Shown: positions 1 to 10,956 of the stretch, piece after piece
How the letters are laid out: each line of letters opens with the position of its first letter
Position numbering within the stretch: position 1 is the first letter of the stretch
Assembly (NCBI GenBank): GCA_037039685.1
Contig: JAWNGF010000010.1
Location: 1,798,001 to 1,862,000 of the forward strand
Reading direction: 5' to 3'
Length of the DNA: 64,000 bases
From: Ceratobasidium sp. AG-K
Lineage: Eukaryota; Basidiomycota; Agaricomycetes; Cantharellales; Ceratobasidiaceae
The notes under the pieces: generated by a model
The model's input: only the letters and a program-made list of their open reading frames with translations
What the model was told of the DNA's origin: nothing
Database searches by the model: none
Program-made: the position numbers and the translations under genes

Positions 1-1481
1 TTTTCGCACATCTCGTCGACTCCGATCTTCCGGCCGTGCACCAGCACCTGTCGGCCCAGATCCTCCACCTCGACCGCTCGGCTCTCGAGCGCCATGACCA
101 ACGAGCTCTTCAACTGGTTCTTGGCGCGCTGCAACTCGGCCGCGGGGATGCCCTTGTACAATAACATCGCAAACTGATGCGCGATGATAGGAAGAACTTG
201 ATTGGGCGTCGTACTCGGGTGCAATGCCGTATTGATCCCAAACAACGACGAGTCGGTGTAAATGTGGTGGAACGCCGCGCAGTGGTCGATTTGAGGATGG
301 TGGTTCAAGATATGCGTGTACAACCGGGAGTACATGCCCTTGCCGGGTCCACCGGCGGAGAAGCTCCCGCCACCACCGAGAAGGATCTGCATCGTGGCGA
401 GGGCGTAGATGTCGGGATCGTGTATCGGCACACCCTCAAACGCAACGTACAAATGCGTCAACTCGAGATCGGGTCGGTGAATAAAGCTGTGTCCGCCGGT
501 ATACTGCGCGCGTGCATGCGCGAGGTTATTAAACGACGGCTCGTCGTGCAAAAACGAGGTCGCGGCCGTGGTGAGCGACTTGTACAACGACGGCTGAGAT
601 TTCGGCTGGCCGGCATTGAGGAGGTGGGTTGGAACCTTTTGTTGAGTGGCCGGTAGGGACAGGTCGCCGAAATGATTCTGTGCGAGCTCCACGAGTTCGT
701 GATGCGGTATCCCCGCACCCGCGACAACATGCGCTCAGGCCTAAACCACGTCCTGACAAATTCCTTGAGCAGCGGTCCGTCGATCTTGTCAATCCGCTCC
801 TCGGGGCATAGCAGCGGGTTCCCGAGTGTGTTGTCCCGGTACGCAACCGTGTGGATAATTTCGGGGAGAATCATTTCGGGTTTGGCGTTGACTTCGCGAA
901 CTTCGTACGCTGCAGCGTCGCGTTGGGCGTCGAGCTCCTCAGGAAGGTAGAGAGAGTTTTGGATAGTGTCGGCAATGATCCCGAGTGCGGCGGGTGCGTC
1001 GTGTGTAAAGTGGGAAGCCTGGTACATGATCGTCTCACGGGACGACGAGCAGAGGAATTGTCCACCAAGAGCATCTATCTGCGTCGAAACGGCTTCGGCA
1101 GTTTGGGTATGCGTGCTCTGCATATGCAAGCATAAGATAAATATTTGAGCACCATACCCGAGACTCACCTTCCAAGCCATCCGGTCCAGAATATGACTGC
1201 ACCCCGACATGCGGGGTGACTCGTACCTCGAACCAGCATCCACATAGACTCCCAATGCGCCAAAGTGCCCAGGGGTGGTCTCAGTAGCGACCCTAATTTT
1301 ATTCGGCAGTGTCGTAATTTGGACGGGCGGGGGCTGGGGCGGACGTAAGCGCACAAGGAGTACAACCAAGTGGGGTACTCACAATGTACACCGACGAGAG
1401 TTGTCGGTTTAATGAACCTGGCACAGACGGCCGCCCTACCCGCCTGACGGCAGACCCGAGGCTCCGCTTCATCATCGTCAA
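1..1481 (-). CDS. MAS2: Mitochondrial processing peptidase alpha subunit, 3' end outside window, one frameshift
   Basis: Non-catalytic, substrate-binding subunit of the matrix peptidase that removes import presequences. Exons read on the minus strand: 1481-1383, 1333-1169, 1117-723, then 722-1 in a shifted frame. The start at 1481 gives an Arg/Ser-rich, acid-free leader (MTMMKRSLGSAVRRVGRPS), a typical mitochondrial presequence, followed by QITTLPNKIRVATE, SHILDRMAWKSTHT, LGGQFLCSSSRETIMYQA and the glycine-rich loop GGGGSFSAGGPGKGMYSR, the hallmark of the alpha subunit. At about 722-725 the frame breaks by one missing base between RPERML and AGAGIPHHELVELAQNHFG; both sides are clearly the same gene. 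The C-terminus lies beyond base 1. The gene is divergent from the centrin, with 218 bp between starts. Family assignment is secure; whether the frameshift is real is not. Confidence 0.93.
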
Positions 1482-1699
1482 ATAAAATATTCAAGGCCCT
1501 CAAATCAAGCGACAACCAAACCACGCCTACAAAACTCCAAAGTTCAACCTAGCCACGAATCCACATCAGCCCACTACCCCCAGTAAACTAAACCCCAAAA
1601 CTCACCGTCGTCGAAAACAGCGACGATCCCCGCGGAGCCTCACATAATCCCACCACGGGCTCACGTGACACCAACGCGCCTCTCAACACCTCCACCACC

Positions 1700-2341
1700 A
1701 TGTCCCTCTACTCGTCTGCCCAAAAAGCCAAACGCCGAACGCACGCGCGGCCAGAACTCTCCGACGAACAAAAACAAGAAATCAAAGAGGCTTTTGAGCT
1801 GTTTGATACCGACAAGGACGGAGCAATTGATTACCATGAGCTCAAGGTCGCCATGCGCGCACTCGGGTTCGAGTTGAAAAAGGCGGAAGTGTTGAAGATT
1901 TTGAGGGACCATGATAAGATGGGGCATAATCTCATGGAGTTTGATGATTTTGCAAAAATCAGTGAGTCGATTGGGATTTGGTTTGGGCAAGTGTTGATTT
2001 TTTTGCTAGTGAGCGAGCGGATATTAGCGCGAGACCCGATGGACGAGATTCGAAGGGCGTTTCAGCTGTTTGACGATGATGGGACGCACAAGATTAGTAT
2101 AAGGAATTTGAGGAGGGTGGCAAAGGAGCTGGGTGAACAGTTGGACGACGATGAGCTGTAAGCCTCCTAACACTTCCCCCTGACCTTGGATTTCTAATGT
2201 TCCCAATCTCCATTTTCTAACCACCCCCACCTTCCTCGACCTCGCACCTCCAGACAAGCAATGATAGACGAATTCGACCTGGACCAGGACGGAGAAATCA
2301 ACGAACAAGAGTTTTTCGCAATCATGACAGACGACGCCTAG
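1700..2341 (+). CDS. CDC31: Centrin (Cdc31-type EF-hand protein)
   Basis: Small calcium-binding protein of the spindle pole body, also known as an mRNA-export and DNA-repair partner. Exons 1700-1961, 2010-2157, 2254-2341; 165 aa. Four EF-hand units are visible: [12 protein letters not shown] (first loop, intact), a degenerate second loop ([14 protein letters not shown]), a third, [12 protein letters not shown], that lacks some ligands, and [12 protein letters not shown] (fourth, intact). The first intron (48 nt) joins AKI to [10 protein letters not shown], restoring the usual centrin linker; without splicing a foreign 20-residue stretch would remain. The second intron splits a Leu codon (DDDEL-QAMIDE). 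The N-terminus is basic ([17 protein letters not shown]), as in fungal centrins. Length and repeats fit centrin better than calmodulin. Confidence 0.93.
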
Positions 2342-2872
2342 CTCTCCTCTATTCTATGCTTGGGCCATTGTGTTTTTGTTACCCTAGTCGTATGTATTTA
2401 TACACTTATTCTGGATCCCTTCACCCGTCCACTACTAAGTCCCAACTCGCCACTGTACCATCCGAGCTGTATCGACCATGTCTCAGTACTTCGCCATTGT
2501 ATCGACTGTTTCAACTCAGCCTTCAATTCTTTCAACTAGCAGCACTCGATTTCAGCTCTCGATCCAGAACAACGCTTTTGCTTCAAAGCTAAACTACATC
2601 GAACATAATAAACATAAAACATCGCCAGCCGGCTGCACCAAAAAGAAACAGAACCCAAACCCAAAAAACAACAACAAAAAACCCACAAACCAACATGAAG
2701 GTTTTAAAACAACACAAACTTACATACACTGCTTTCTGAGCAAAATGTTGAGCCAGGAATAAAATGAAAAAGGCTTTGGGCCCGCAATGACGAGGTCTTG
2801 CATCCAGTCACCGACGAGACACGAAAGCACTTCTAGAGCGATCCAGCGCGATTTTGAACCAAGACGAGGACG
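2342..2872. other. Convergent intergenic region
   Basis: This stretch lies between the stops of the centrin and the zinc-finger gene. It is composed of C/T-rich and A-rich low-complexity sequence (A/C-rich around 2640-2695) and should hold the two facing 3' untranslated regions. I see no gene in it. Confidence 0.6.
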
Positions 2873-4687
2873 CTAGCATTCGTCTTCGCTTTCAAACTCA
2901 GGTTCGTCCCCCTCGGTCGTCGCCGACTGGGCACTCTGGGTGCGCTTGCGGGCGACCGACTTGCGGCCGTCGCTGGGACGAGCATGACGTTTAGCGTGCT
3001 GCATCAGATTGTCGTGGCTGGAATCACCTCATTAGAAGCAGTCAGGGGTGCGAGTGCGGGGACTCACCGACTAAACGTCTTTCCACACCCAGGATGTTGG
3101 CACTCATGGGCTAGACTCCACTTAGTCCAAGCTCGAGACAGGAATAGAACTACTTACGTCGCTCGGCGAGATGGATTCCCCTGATGTGCCGCCTCAGATG
3201 TTCGCCCCGCCGAAAAGTCTTGCCGCAGGGAGCATGCTATATTCCTGTTAAGTACCAATCCTATATACGGATAGATACCAACTCACAGGACAGTGCAGCT
3301 CTCCTTGCGGCGACCCTATGCTTCTCTCGCTGGGTTGGCGGCTCCGGCCGTTGGGAGGCGAAAAGGTACCCACTCCCGATACGGCGCCCGTAAGTCCATT
3401 CTGAAAGACCATCGGAACCTGGACGCTCTTGGGTCGACCAAGCACAGGCGTCGACTCGTGCGAAGGTTGGTCGTCAACGTCCATCGGGTCATTGTCAGAA
3501 ACGAGCCGGTCGTCCATCCCCTCGTCTTCCGACTTGGCCTTGTACGGGAGCTTGCTGTGGACCACATGTTCAACCTCATCTTCGCTCTCTGGCTCGGCCT
3601 CGCTCTCGGGGTGCTCCGAGGCACCATCTGGACTGGAGCGGCTGCCAGGCATGTTGGCCATGGGGCCGGGATAGTAGCGGTAGGCAGTCTGGGGCGGCTG
3701 GCGTGCATCGAGTGATTCCTGGGAATCGGATGCTCCAGGCAGCATCAGGGGCAACATTCTGCCATGTGTCTTCATGTGTTGAATGAGGTTGTCATGTCTG
3801 AAAAAGTCATTAGGTGATATTAATTAGCCCCTATAATTTCAAGTCAGGGGCACCCACCTGCTGAACGTCTTGAGACAATCTGCTTCGGGACACGAGTGGG
3901 CTAGAACAGATTGAGTGAGCGTGGGCTGAAAAACGTAAACGGAACTTACGTCGCTCGTTTGTGTGGATGCTCCGAATATGGCGCTTGAGATGCTCCCCAC
4001 GATGAAAACACTTTCCACAGCCGTCGACCTGCCATGAATTAGCAGAGTAATGTAATTGAAAGCAAGACTTACAGTGCAGGCAAACATCCTGGTCATCTTG
4101 TCGCCGTCCTTGCCGGCCTGGAAGACAATGTCACCGTCGGTCGCAGCCGCGTGGGTGGTTGGGACCCGTCTCCCGCGCGACTTTTTGGTGAGGCCCTCGA
4201 CGGGAACCGGGGCCGTGGTGCGGGTGCGCTGGGCTGCAAGGGGGACAGGGGTCTGGCGTGCAGCAACCTCGCGACGGGGCCGGACAGGGCCAGTGTGGGC
4301 GTCTGCCTGGACAGCAGTAAGTAGCGAGGGATGCGGGTTGGGGATCCGGGGCCAGGCCCATTGACTGGGCAGGGCGGGCAGCGACTGTTCGGGCGAGTTG
4401 GGCGACGACGACGGCGAGCGCGTGTGCGTGTGCGACACAGAACCCGACGCCGACCGTGAGCTCTCGTCGTGTCCAGACACGTGGCCGTCGTCGCACTCGT
4501 CGACCTTGACAGCGTCCTCATAGTCCTCGTCGACTTTGCGCACGTCCCACACCTCCTTGTCCAGGCTCGCTCGCAGCCCCGACTCGGCAGGCAGGCTCCG
4601 TCGCCAGTCGTCCTCGGTTGGCGCAGGGTTCGTCAGGCTCGAAATTTCGATGCGACGACGGGCCAGAGACATGCTGCTCATGCTCAA
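2873..4687 (-). CDS. C2H2 zinc-finger transcription factor with two duplicated finger pairs (Msn2/4-like)
   Basis: Predicted nuclear DNA-binding regulator, 504 aa. Exons (minus): 4687-4073, 4028-3950, 3900-3858, 3797-3287, 3236-3158, 3110-3068, 3017-2873. Pair 1: C-TVDG-C..HRGEHLKRHIRSIH then C-PEAD-C-LKTFSRHDNLIQHMKTH. Pair 2: C-PHAP-C-GKTFRRGEHLRRHIRGIH then C-QHPG-C-GKTFSRHDNLMQHAKRH. The EHLKRHIRSxH and SRxDNLxQHxKTH wording is that of the Msn2/Msn4/Com2 stress-factor class. Each pair is encoded by a 79-nt and a 43-nt exon with the same phases, so the second arose by duplication. About 200 residues of Ser/Pro/acidic sequence precede the fingers, a 130-residue acidic linker separates the pairs, and the C-terminus is acidic (EFESEDEC). 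Target sites and orthology are not certain. Confidence 0.88.
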
Positions 4688-4892
4688 TGACGGTAATCGG
4701 GGGGAACAATCAATTTGGGGTGCGAATTTTCGAAAGGGCCGAAATGAGCTTCCAGAATAGAGTGTTTAGCAGTCGTCGCAGAGCGCAAGTCACAACTCGG
4801 AAAAAAAGAGTGCTCAGAAGGGGGCTTTTGACCCCCAGATCTAGGGGTTGTTCGAGTGCTGGACCCCCTCGATATTCAGGGGAACTCGGCGC

Positions 4893-5393
4893 TTACCGCA
4901 CCCCTGTCTTTGCACGTGAACTGATCGCCTCGTGTCCGCCACGATGGAAGCTTTGGCCTCGTTTCACCTCTAAATCCCCAGCATCAGCATCACCGCCGCC
5001 GTCACTCTCGTCGCTAGCGAGACTATCGTCCACACTGGGCCCGGCCTCAATTTCAAACCCCACACTCCAAGCGGGACCACATCCCATCTGGAACTCTTCT
5101 TGCGTCCAACGTGCTTCCCGCACAACTCGAACCCATTTTTTTCCTCCGTCGACGTGGCCGGTCTGGATCGTGCACTGATCATCCGATACATCTGACGTCA
5201 CGTGTTCCGTATGTATGCGCAATCCTATTGGCAACCACGGACCTCCCCGGCACCGTGGCGCAATGACGACTTGATGGTCGCCGTGCCATGATCTCCATGT
5301 ATCTAATTCTATCTTTTGACTGATCTTCCAGATGAAAATTGTCAGTCTCTGGGAACTTGTTGTCCAGCTGAGCTCTCGCCTGAAACGAGACAC
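4893..5393 (-). CDS. Hypothetical protein, 166 aa, weak
   Basis: An open frame upstream of, and in the same direction as, the zinc-finger gene. It starts basic and ends in an acidic Ser/Asp/Gly segment (DDSLASDESDGGGDADAGD). I recognise no family. It may be part of a spliced gene, because a second open frame (5397-5179) overlaps its first half, or it may be a chance ORF over a transcribed leader. The only support is its length and low-complexity acidic tail, which is a weak argument. Confidence 0.25.
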   Translation of the reverse strand: MSRFRRELSWTTSSQRLTIFIWKISQKIELDTWRSWHGDHQVVIAPRCRGGPWLPIGLRIHTEHVTSDVSDDQCTIQTGHVDGGKKWVRVVREARWTQEEFQMGCGPAWSVGFEIEAGPSVDDSLASDESDGGGDADAGDLEVKRGQSFHRGGHEAISSRAKTGVR

Positions 5394-6503
5394 ACACGAT
5401 AAGAGTTAAACTATTTCAAAATACACACACAACCGACCCCTATTCAGTCTGTAAAGTTGGGCAGTGCTCTCGTGTCATCGTCCCTGCAACAGGGCACCGT
5501 CGCATCATCCGGAAAAAATCCTTTCGTATGTTAACCTTATGGAGAATGATAAAAATACTGTACCTCGCCCTTACCCCCTTTGTAATGCCATGCATGCTGG
5601 CTAATAAACCTCACGATATGCAATCTTAAAATATGAAACGACCCATGTTGAAGCAGCGGTTGATCAGCAGCCGGGACGAAGCGGACAATTGGGGGACCTC
5701 ATTTGCTGCGGCGCTATATAGACTTTTTGCGCTTGAACAAAGGCCCGCATGGTGCACTTGAAAAAATGCAAAACACACTCTGACGACAAGGTTTTCAGCC
5801 TGCTTGGACCTTGTGGACAAGTCCGGTAGCTCCGATAAAGTGTCCGCGATAGAACCCGCTTGATGCTTAAATTGGTTGAACCAACTCGAGGCTTGAAGGA
5901 TGAGCCATTGTATTTATCGGGGTGCATGGACCGTGAGTACATGAGCCTTGCCTTCTACTCGATAACGGTTAGTTGGCCTCATAAATTTGGGGTACAAGCT
6001 CTGAGCAAACTTGTGATGTCCGTCCTTGACTGGCGTCATCTTGAAATGTCGATCTCCGTCTTGTCCATTCCGTCACACTTGCCGCGGCAACTTAAATGAC
6101 ATGTCCAAGGCAATCGATCAACTTGGGGACACCTTGACTATATCAGGATGGCGGAATCAGTACGCTGCCTTGCAGTAGCATGGTCGGGTGGGGGCTTGAT
6201 CCAGTTCTAACTTGGGCTATAACGTAGTAGCTATATGCGCACCGGTTATGTAGAGATAATTTACAACGCTCGCGCCATGTGGTCAAGGTTCATTTGACTA
6301 TTCGAACCAGTTCGAGCACGGGGAACGAACGACCGGTCAGGGTCAATACGGGCCGCCGGGAGGACTGGTGGGTACCCCTTTATGTCATCAGTCAAACTTG
6401 GCTATCATAAATGAGGGACTGCTGGTCGTAAACACATTGGCTTTGCCGTAAACGCTAAGTGCTCTTGCTAGATTGGCAAAAGTCCAACATATCGACAAGG
6501 CTG
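5394..6503. other. Gene-poor stretch of 1.1 kb
   Basis: Only short unrelated frames occur on both strands, none with recognisable domains or good splice partners. The sequence is more A/T-rich than the flanking genes. I see no repeat structure or RNA gene. Confidence 0.55.
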
Positions 6504-7830
6504 TTACGCCGCCACAGGCCGTCTCAAAATCCAAACATCACCAGCCCCGGACGCATCCTTGACCGACGCCTCACTACGCTCCACAGCCCCACGCATGAAC
6601 TCTCCCAGTCTACCTGACTCGCCCTGAGGAATCAACAGCGACCGTTCTAGCCAGGGCGCCCTAACCACCTCGCGATACGCCGACCGCAGCATAGGCCACG
6701 CAGATCCCCGAACTTTTGCACGAAGCTGCTCGAGAAGATGCGCCAGCGCCCGCCGGGGAAGATTTGCCAGGGCTTGCTCGGAATCGTGCGGAATCCAGGG
6801 TTCGGTTTTCAAACGTTTGTCGACGGCCGCCGGACTTGTGAGCCGTTCGAGCGCGTGCCAGTTGCTTCTGCGCAGAGCCGAGGCAATGTCGTGTGCGATG
6901 GATCGTTCGGGCGTGTCGTGGGGGAGTAGGCACGTGTGTCCTTTTGCCGGGGGCTGGAGGAGTCGGTGGGAGGTTCGTTGACTTGGGAATTCTTCGATGA
7001 GGGTATGGAGGAATTGGAGGAGCCCGATGACGGGTTGGTTAAATGCGCGTTCGGGAGTCGATTCGGCCTTGGTGGACTCAGCTGGCAGACTCTGGTAGGC
7101 GTCGATCAAGTAGCTGAAGCTCGACGCGATATTCACAGGCGAATTGTATAGTAGCGATAGGTAAGCCGACTTTTCGACAGCTACGCATTGTGTAAGGAAA
7201 GTCAGGGGCAGGAGTGCACAGAACGCACCTCGAACTGCAAATTCGTCCCTACGATCGGTTGCGACAAAGCCTTCCCTTAGTTTTCCTGAACTTGATGTTA
7301 GGTGTACGGGTAACGAGCATTGTATACTTGACACATACGTAGCAAAATCATCGCGTTCGACTCTTTTTCATGTCGCTCTGCTTCTGTCTTCAGGACCAAG
7401 CGCCCAGGAACTTCCAGACTCAAAATCTGAATAGCGATTGGACTTGGACGTTCCTGGGCACAATACAGGCTCTTAAGCGTACCTTTTCGACGATAAACTC
7501 CCAATACTCTTGTTGGGTCTCAAAGGATCTCAAACTAGCGCGTTTCAGTACACGTGCTCCTGGCGCTATTCGGTCTCAGACTCACGCATCACCATTCGGC
7601 TCAAGTCCACTGCTCCGGCTGACTGAAGGAAGCCATTGAAGTCCAGAGCGCTCGTCCAACTTGGCCTCTTTGGTGGCACTTGGGGCCGATTTTGGAGCGG
7701 AAGACGCCAAAGTACTGTTTGCCGGAGCCCTTTCCCAGTTTCGCGTGGAGTTACGACCAGCGGTTTGATTGTTGCCAGATCCGCGAGTCCATCTAGCTTG
7801 ATTGTTGTTACCTCGTCCGCGACCACGCAT
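6504..7830 (-). CDS. SAC3/GANP-family protein (mRNA export or processing type)
   Basis: Spliced model, minus strand: 7830-7586, 7534-7483, 7426-7339, 7285-7229, 7180-6504; 372 aa. The start gives an Arg/Gly/Asn-rich leader (MRGRGRGNNNQARWTRGSG) typical of RNA-associated proteins. The middle reads QQEYWEFIVEK, TEAERHEKESNAMILLRKL and RRDEFAVRAVEKSAYLSLL, matching the SAC3/GANP pattern in which a helical region with a conserved EF-A/Y-R-xL-LY block precedes a winged helix. The end (LLEQLRAKVRGSAWPMLRSAYREV) fits the terminal helix. Sac3 proteins scaffold TREX-2 at the nuclear pore; smaller relatives such as Thp3 act in transcription and splicing. At 372 aa this is nearer the small class. All four introns are 50-56 nt and close in phase. 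I am fairly sure of the family and unsure of the subfamily. Confidence 0.6.
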
Positions 7831-8176
7831 GTTCGTATGTATAGCTTAGACGCGTGGATTCACGCTGTTCCTCGATCGGCGAGGGCGGGGAGCAGCTACA
7901 AGTTCAAACGGATTCAAGAAATCGATGCTTCGCGAATACTTAGAATCGGACCAGAGTCGTCAAGCGATTAATAATGATACAGTGAGCCTTGACCAAGAAC
8001 CCAGCTAGCCGCCGTGCGTTGAACTGTGGAGGTTGTTCTGCATCGTGGTACGGACCAAATCCACAACACGTGACGCTCCACAGCTTTCCTCGCTCGGGAT
8101 TTCTTACTTGCCCACCACAACGGTCCTCAAGCGACTCGCCTTTTCCTTCTTGTAAATTTGTTAAGTTTCAAGTAAA
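7831..8176. promoter_or_regulatory. Divergent intergenic region (SAC3-like / EF-hand gene)
   Basis: A 346-bp gap separates the start of the SAC3-like gene (minus) from the EF-hand secretory protein (plus), so both promoters must lie here. No TATA box is obvious. A CT-rich run precedes the plus-strand start at 8177. Confidence 0.4.
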
Positions 8177-9435
8177 ATGAAGGTGCAATCCAGCCTTGTT
8201 ATGCTCGGCGGGCTCTTTGCTCTGACTCAGGCCCATGGGGACGGGCACGAGGGCCATGGTGACGGCGATCCAAACGCGAACTACGCCCAGCGACACGTGA
8301 GTTTTACAATCGCATACTTTCATTTATCGCTAATAAAGCGTGCGTTTGCTTCCTGGCGTATAGATGGCCTCTGAGCATCATATGTAGGTATACTGTCGCC
8401 ACTTGTGGAATTTCCTGACACGTTCCTCAGCGATGCGTTCAACCCATCCACTTTCTTCCAGCTCCACGACTTGGACCGCAACGGTATTCTCGATCGCGGT
8501 GAAATCGAGGCCATTTATGGCGTGCATCACGTCTACAGCAAACGCAAGACGCCAAACGAGGAGGCTCAGGCTGCCAAGGCAAAACAAGTAGCGGACGCAG
8601 TCCTTGCTGCAATGGACACGAACGGAGACGGATTTGTTACCATGGAGGAGTTTTTGGCAAAGGGCTTGGATGCCTTGCCAGATTTTAGCTCGCTGGGTGC
8701 CGAGGGACACCACTATGATGTCGAGAGCGGTAAGTGTTGTTCGGCCCATATGTCAAAGAGTTCTATTAATATGTTACGCGGCAGAGTTCTTTTTGCATCA
8801 TGAAGAGATGTATCACAACACTCCTGAGACTCAAACTGACGAGTCGTATAACCACCCTGAGGATATGTGAGTAGATATAGCCAATTATGGGACATGTGTT
8901 GATGTTGGTTTCCAATAGTGAGCACTTTGCGCACCATGAGGAAATAGAGCGCGTCGAGGAGGAGCGTGAGCGCAAATACGAAGGTCTCGCCGAGGATGGT
9001 GTCCACAAAGCTCCTGCAGATCCTAACGGTAGGTTTGCTCGTGATCCTCCGGGCAGCATCTTACGCGATTCTACCCTGTAGCAGAGCCCGACCAAAAGCC
9101 TGGCCCAAAGTACACTTATACACGAGCACGCAAGGATGCTCCCAAGTCTGGACAACATGACGAGTGGAGGCGCGAGGCTGAAGGGAAGGAGGCGTGGGGT
9201 GTCGGTGATGAAGGATACAAGCGCCCCAAGGAGGCGTCGGATAGGCTCAGGTGCGTTGTTGTGCTAGTGTGGTTTGGTCAGCTGATTCTCAACCTTGACT
9301 CGATACAGGAAAAACCTCCCTTACAAGGTAAGCAGCCTCCCGCTCGGACAAGTTTGACCACTGAATTGACTTAAGACTTCTCGTTCCCGTTCCCGTGTAC
9401 AGTACAAGTTCAACCGTAACTGGGGAGATTTCTAG
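8177..9435 (+). CDS. Nucleobindin-like secretory EF-hand protein
   Basis: Calcium-binding protein of the secretory pathway, 282 aa. Exons 8177-8296, 8364-8383, 8431-8729, 8785-8866, 8919-9028, 9085-9250, 9309-9327, 9403-9435. An N-terminal hydrophobic leader (VMLGGLFALTQA) ends before a His/Gly/Asp-rich segment. Splicing yields RHMASEHHIDAFNPSTFFQLHDL, with EF loop 1 DLDRNGILDRGE and EF loop 2 DTNGDGFVTMEE. The C-terminal half is charged and rich in HHEE and EER runs, as in nucleobindins. Two exons are only 20 and 19 nt. The exon-6 acceptor is a TAGCAG pair that keeps frame either way (AEPD or EPD). There is no HDEL-type tail; the protein ends NRNWGDF. Confidence 0.85.
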
Positions 9436-9609
9436 GCATCTAGCAGGAGCTTTCATCGCATTGTTGTTTGGTCGTTACTGTATTTAACACTCGCTGCATG
9501 CACTGAAGAGTGTCAGACCTTAGATTCGACCCTCGATGTGATTATTGGATAAATATAAACACACCACGCGTAGGATGTTTGTATACTCTACCCCACGGTA
9601 GTCGATTAT

Positions 9610-9675
9610 GCCGATCGGACTCCGCAGTACGTGTGACTAAGGACCTCCACAAGCCCTCGGTCATCCAAGAAAGGT
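9610..9675 (+). repeat. Upstream block shared by ABM gene 1 (copy a)
   Basis: About 65 bp resembling 10776-10840 in front of ABM gene 2: both run CGATCGG-CTxCGCAGT, then a G/C-rich middle, then CGGTCAT and GAAAGG. It sits about 30 bp before the TATA element. It is either a conserved operator-like region or residual identity from the tandem duplication. Confidence 0.6.
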
Positions 9676-9703
9676 TATAGGCGTGACCTCCACTTTATTA
9701 GCA

Positions 9704-9710
9704 TATAAAA
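9704..9710 (+). promoter_or_regulatory. TATA box of ABM gene 1
   Basis: TATAAAA within GCATATAAAAAG, 77 bp before the ATG. The same octamer context occurs 69 bp before the ATG of gene 2. Confidence 0.6.
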
Positions 9711-9786
9711 AGCCTGCACTTGTAGCATTTACCACCATCGCCGTCGCATTCATACTTCTCGCTCTCATCTCGAATTAATTCCTAAC

Positions 9787-10387
9787 ATGGCTGATACCTA
9801 TGACCACATAAAGGGAAAGATCATCCTCCATGCTCAGGTTAGTGAAAGCTATTTCTACTGAACTGCCATATATCTAATGTAATCCGCGTGCATGTAGTTG
9901 ACCGCACAAGAAGGACAGGCCGACAAACTCGCATCCATGCTCAAGGCGATTCAAGCCGTTTCGGTCACTGATAAGGAACCGGGTATGTGCCGAGCGATTT
10001 CGTATAGCCTTACTATATACTTACCGTCCCTTAGGATGTTTGGCCTACAGAGTCACTCGTAGTGGCAACGAGTTTTTTATCTTTGAAGAGTAAGTCGTGT
10101 GTGTGTCTGTCCATTAGGCCACGATTAAGCTCGATGACGTCATATCACGCAGATACCAAAATGCAGCTGCCATCCAGGAGTGAGTGCACATTGCCATCCG
10201 CATCTCCGCCTTTCTAAACCTCTTCATCAGGCACTTCGGGGGTGAGGGATTCAAGAACTTGGTAAACGAAGTCAAAGGTGGCTCGTTGGTCGTGGGGGTG
10301 AGTAGCAAGTCCATCTACTCCCGTCTAACTACATTCACACTATCTCCGGGGCAGGGTCCGAGAATCACCTATTATGAAGAAATCTAA
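9787..10387 (+). CDS. ABM-domain protein (putative antibiotic-biosynthesis/quinol monooxygenase fold), copy 1
   Basis: Small dimeric alpha-beta-barrel type protein, 105 aa. Exons 9787-9837, 9898-9982, 10035-10089, 10153-10179, 10231-10297, 10355-10387 (51, 85, 55, 27, 67 and 33 nt). The product reads LTAQEGQADKLASMLK, DKEPGCLAYRVTRSGNEFF, FEEYQNAAAIQEHF and ITYYEEI. This is the ABM layout: a beta strand, a helix with a spacing 'EPGcl.Yrv' strand, then 'f.EeY.n.aAi..H'. No signal peptide is present, so it is cytosolic. Members act on quinones or polyketide-like aromatics, or in stress defence; the substrate here is unknown. It is the first of three tandem same-strand copies. Confidence 0.85.
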
Positions 10388-10775
10388 GCAGCTCGATCGG
10401 TATGGTTGGTGGGATTGTGTAACTAGCTGTTGGGGTCGCTATATGCGAGTTCTACCCAAATAAATAATGAAGAATGATTTTGCCCTGCTCGTTTTCCGTC
10501 CCCCGAGTAGACCGTGATACCGGCCGGTAATACCACAACATATTATAGGCATTGGGTTATAGATTGGTATGCAGCCTAAGTCTCTTGCTTTTCGGCTCTG
10601 CTTCGTGCTTCGGGCACAATTTTTCTGTCAGTGCTCTCCCATCAATATACTTGAACTGGCTATTCTTGCATCTAGTGCTGGCTACATGCGTCGAACTATG
10701 GAGCTTAGACCCGACCTCGGATTAACCCACTAGATGAGTCTGAGAATATTTGCCTGCTGCATGACAGTCGCGTAC

Positions 10776-10840
10776 GGCGATCGGGCTTCGCAGTGCGAGT
10801 GACAAAGGACCCTCACGGGCATTCGGTCATTCGGGAAAGG
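10776..10840 (+). repeat. Upstream block shared by ABM gene 2 (copy b)
   Basis: Partner of 9610-9675, imperfect but colinear, again shortly before a CATATAAAAAG TATA element. A convincing third copy before ABM gene 3 is not seen. Confidence 0.6.
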
Positions 10841-10881
10841 CCGTCCACTCAATCTTTCCGAAGAACTGCAATCCTGCTGCA

Positions 10882-10888
10882 TATAAAA
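10882..10888 (+). promoter_or_regulatory. TATA box of ABM gene 2
   Basis: TATAAAA in GCATATAAAAAG, identical in context to the element before ABM gene 1. Confidence 0.6.
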
Positions 10889-10956
10889 AGTTAGGCTTTC
10901 GATGCCCAATACCTTCAGTATCGTATTCAGAACTTTTTCTCTTAACTTTTGTCAGC

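Noticed and set aside
3293..3715. 140-codon frame on the plus strand
   Set aside because: Antisense to the acidic linker of the zinc-finger protein; no start context or domain.
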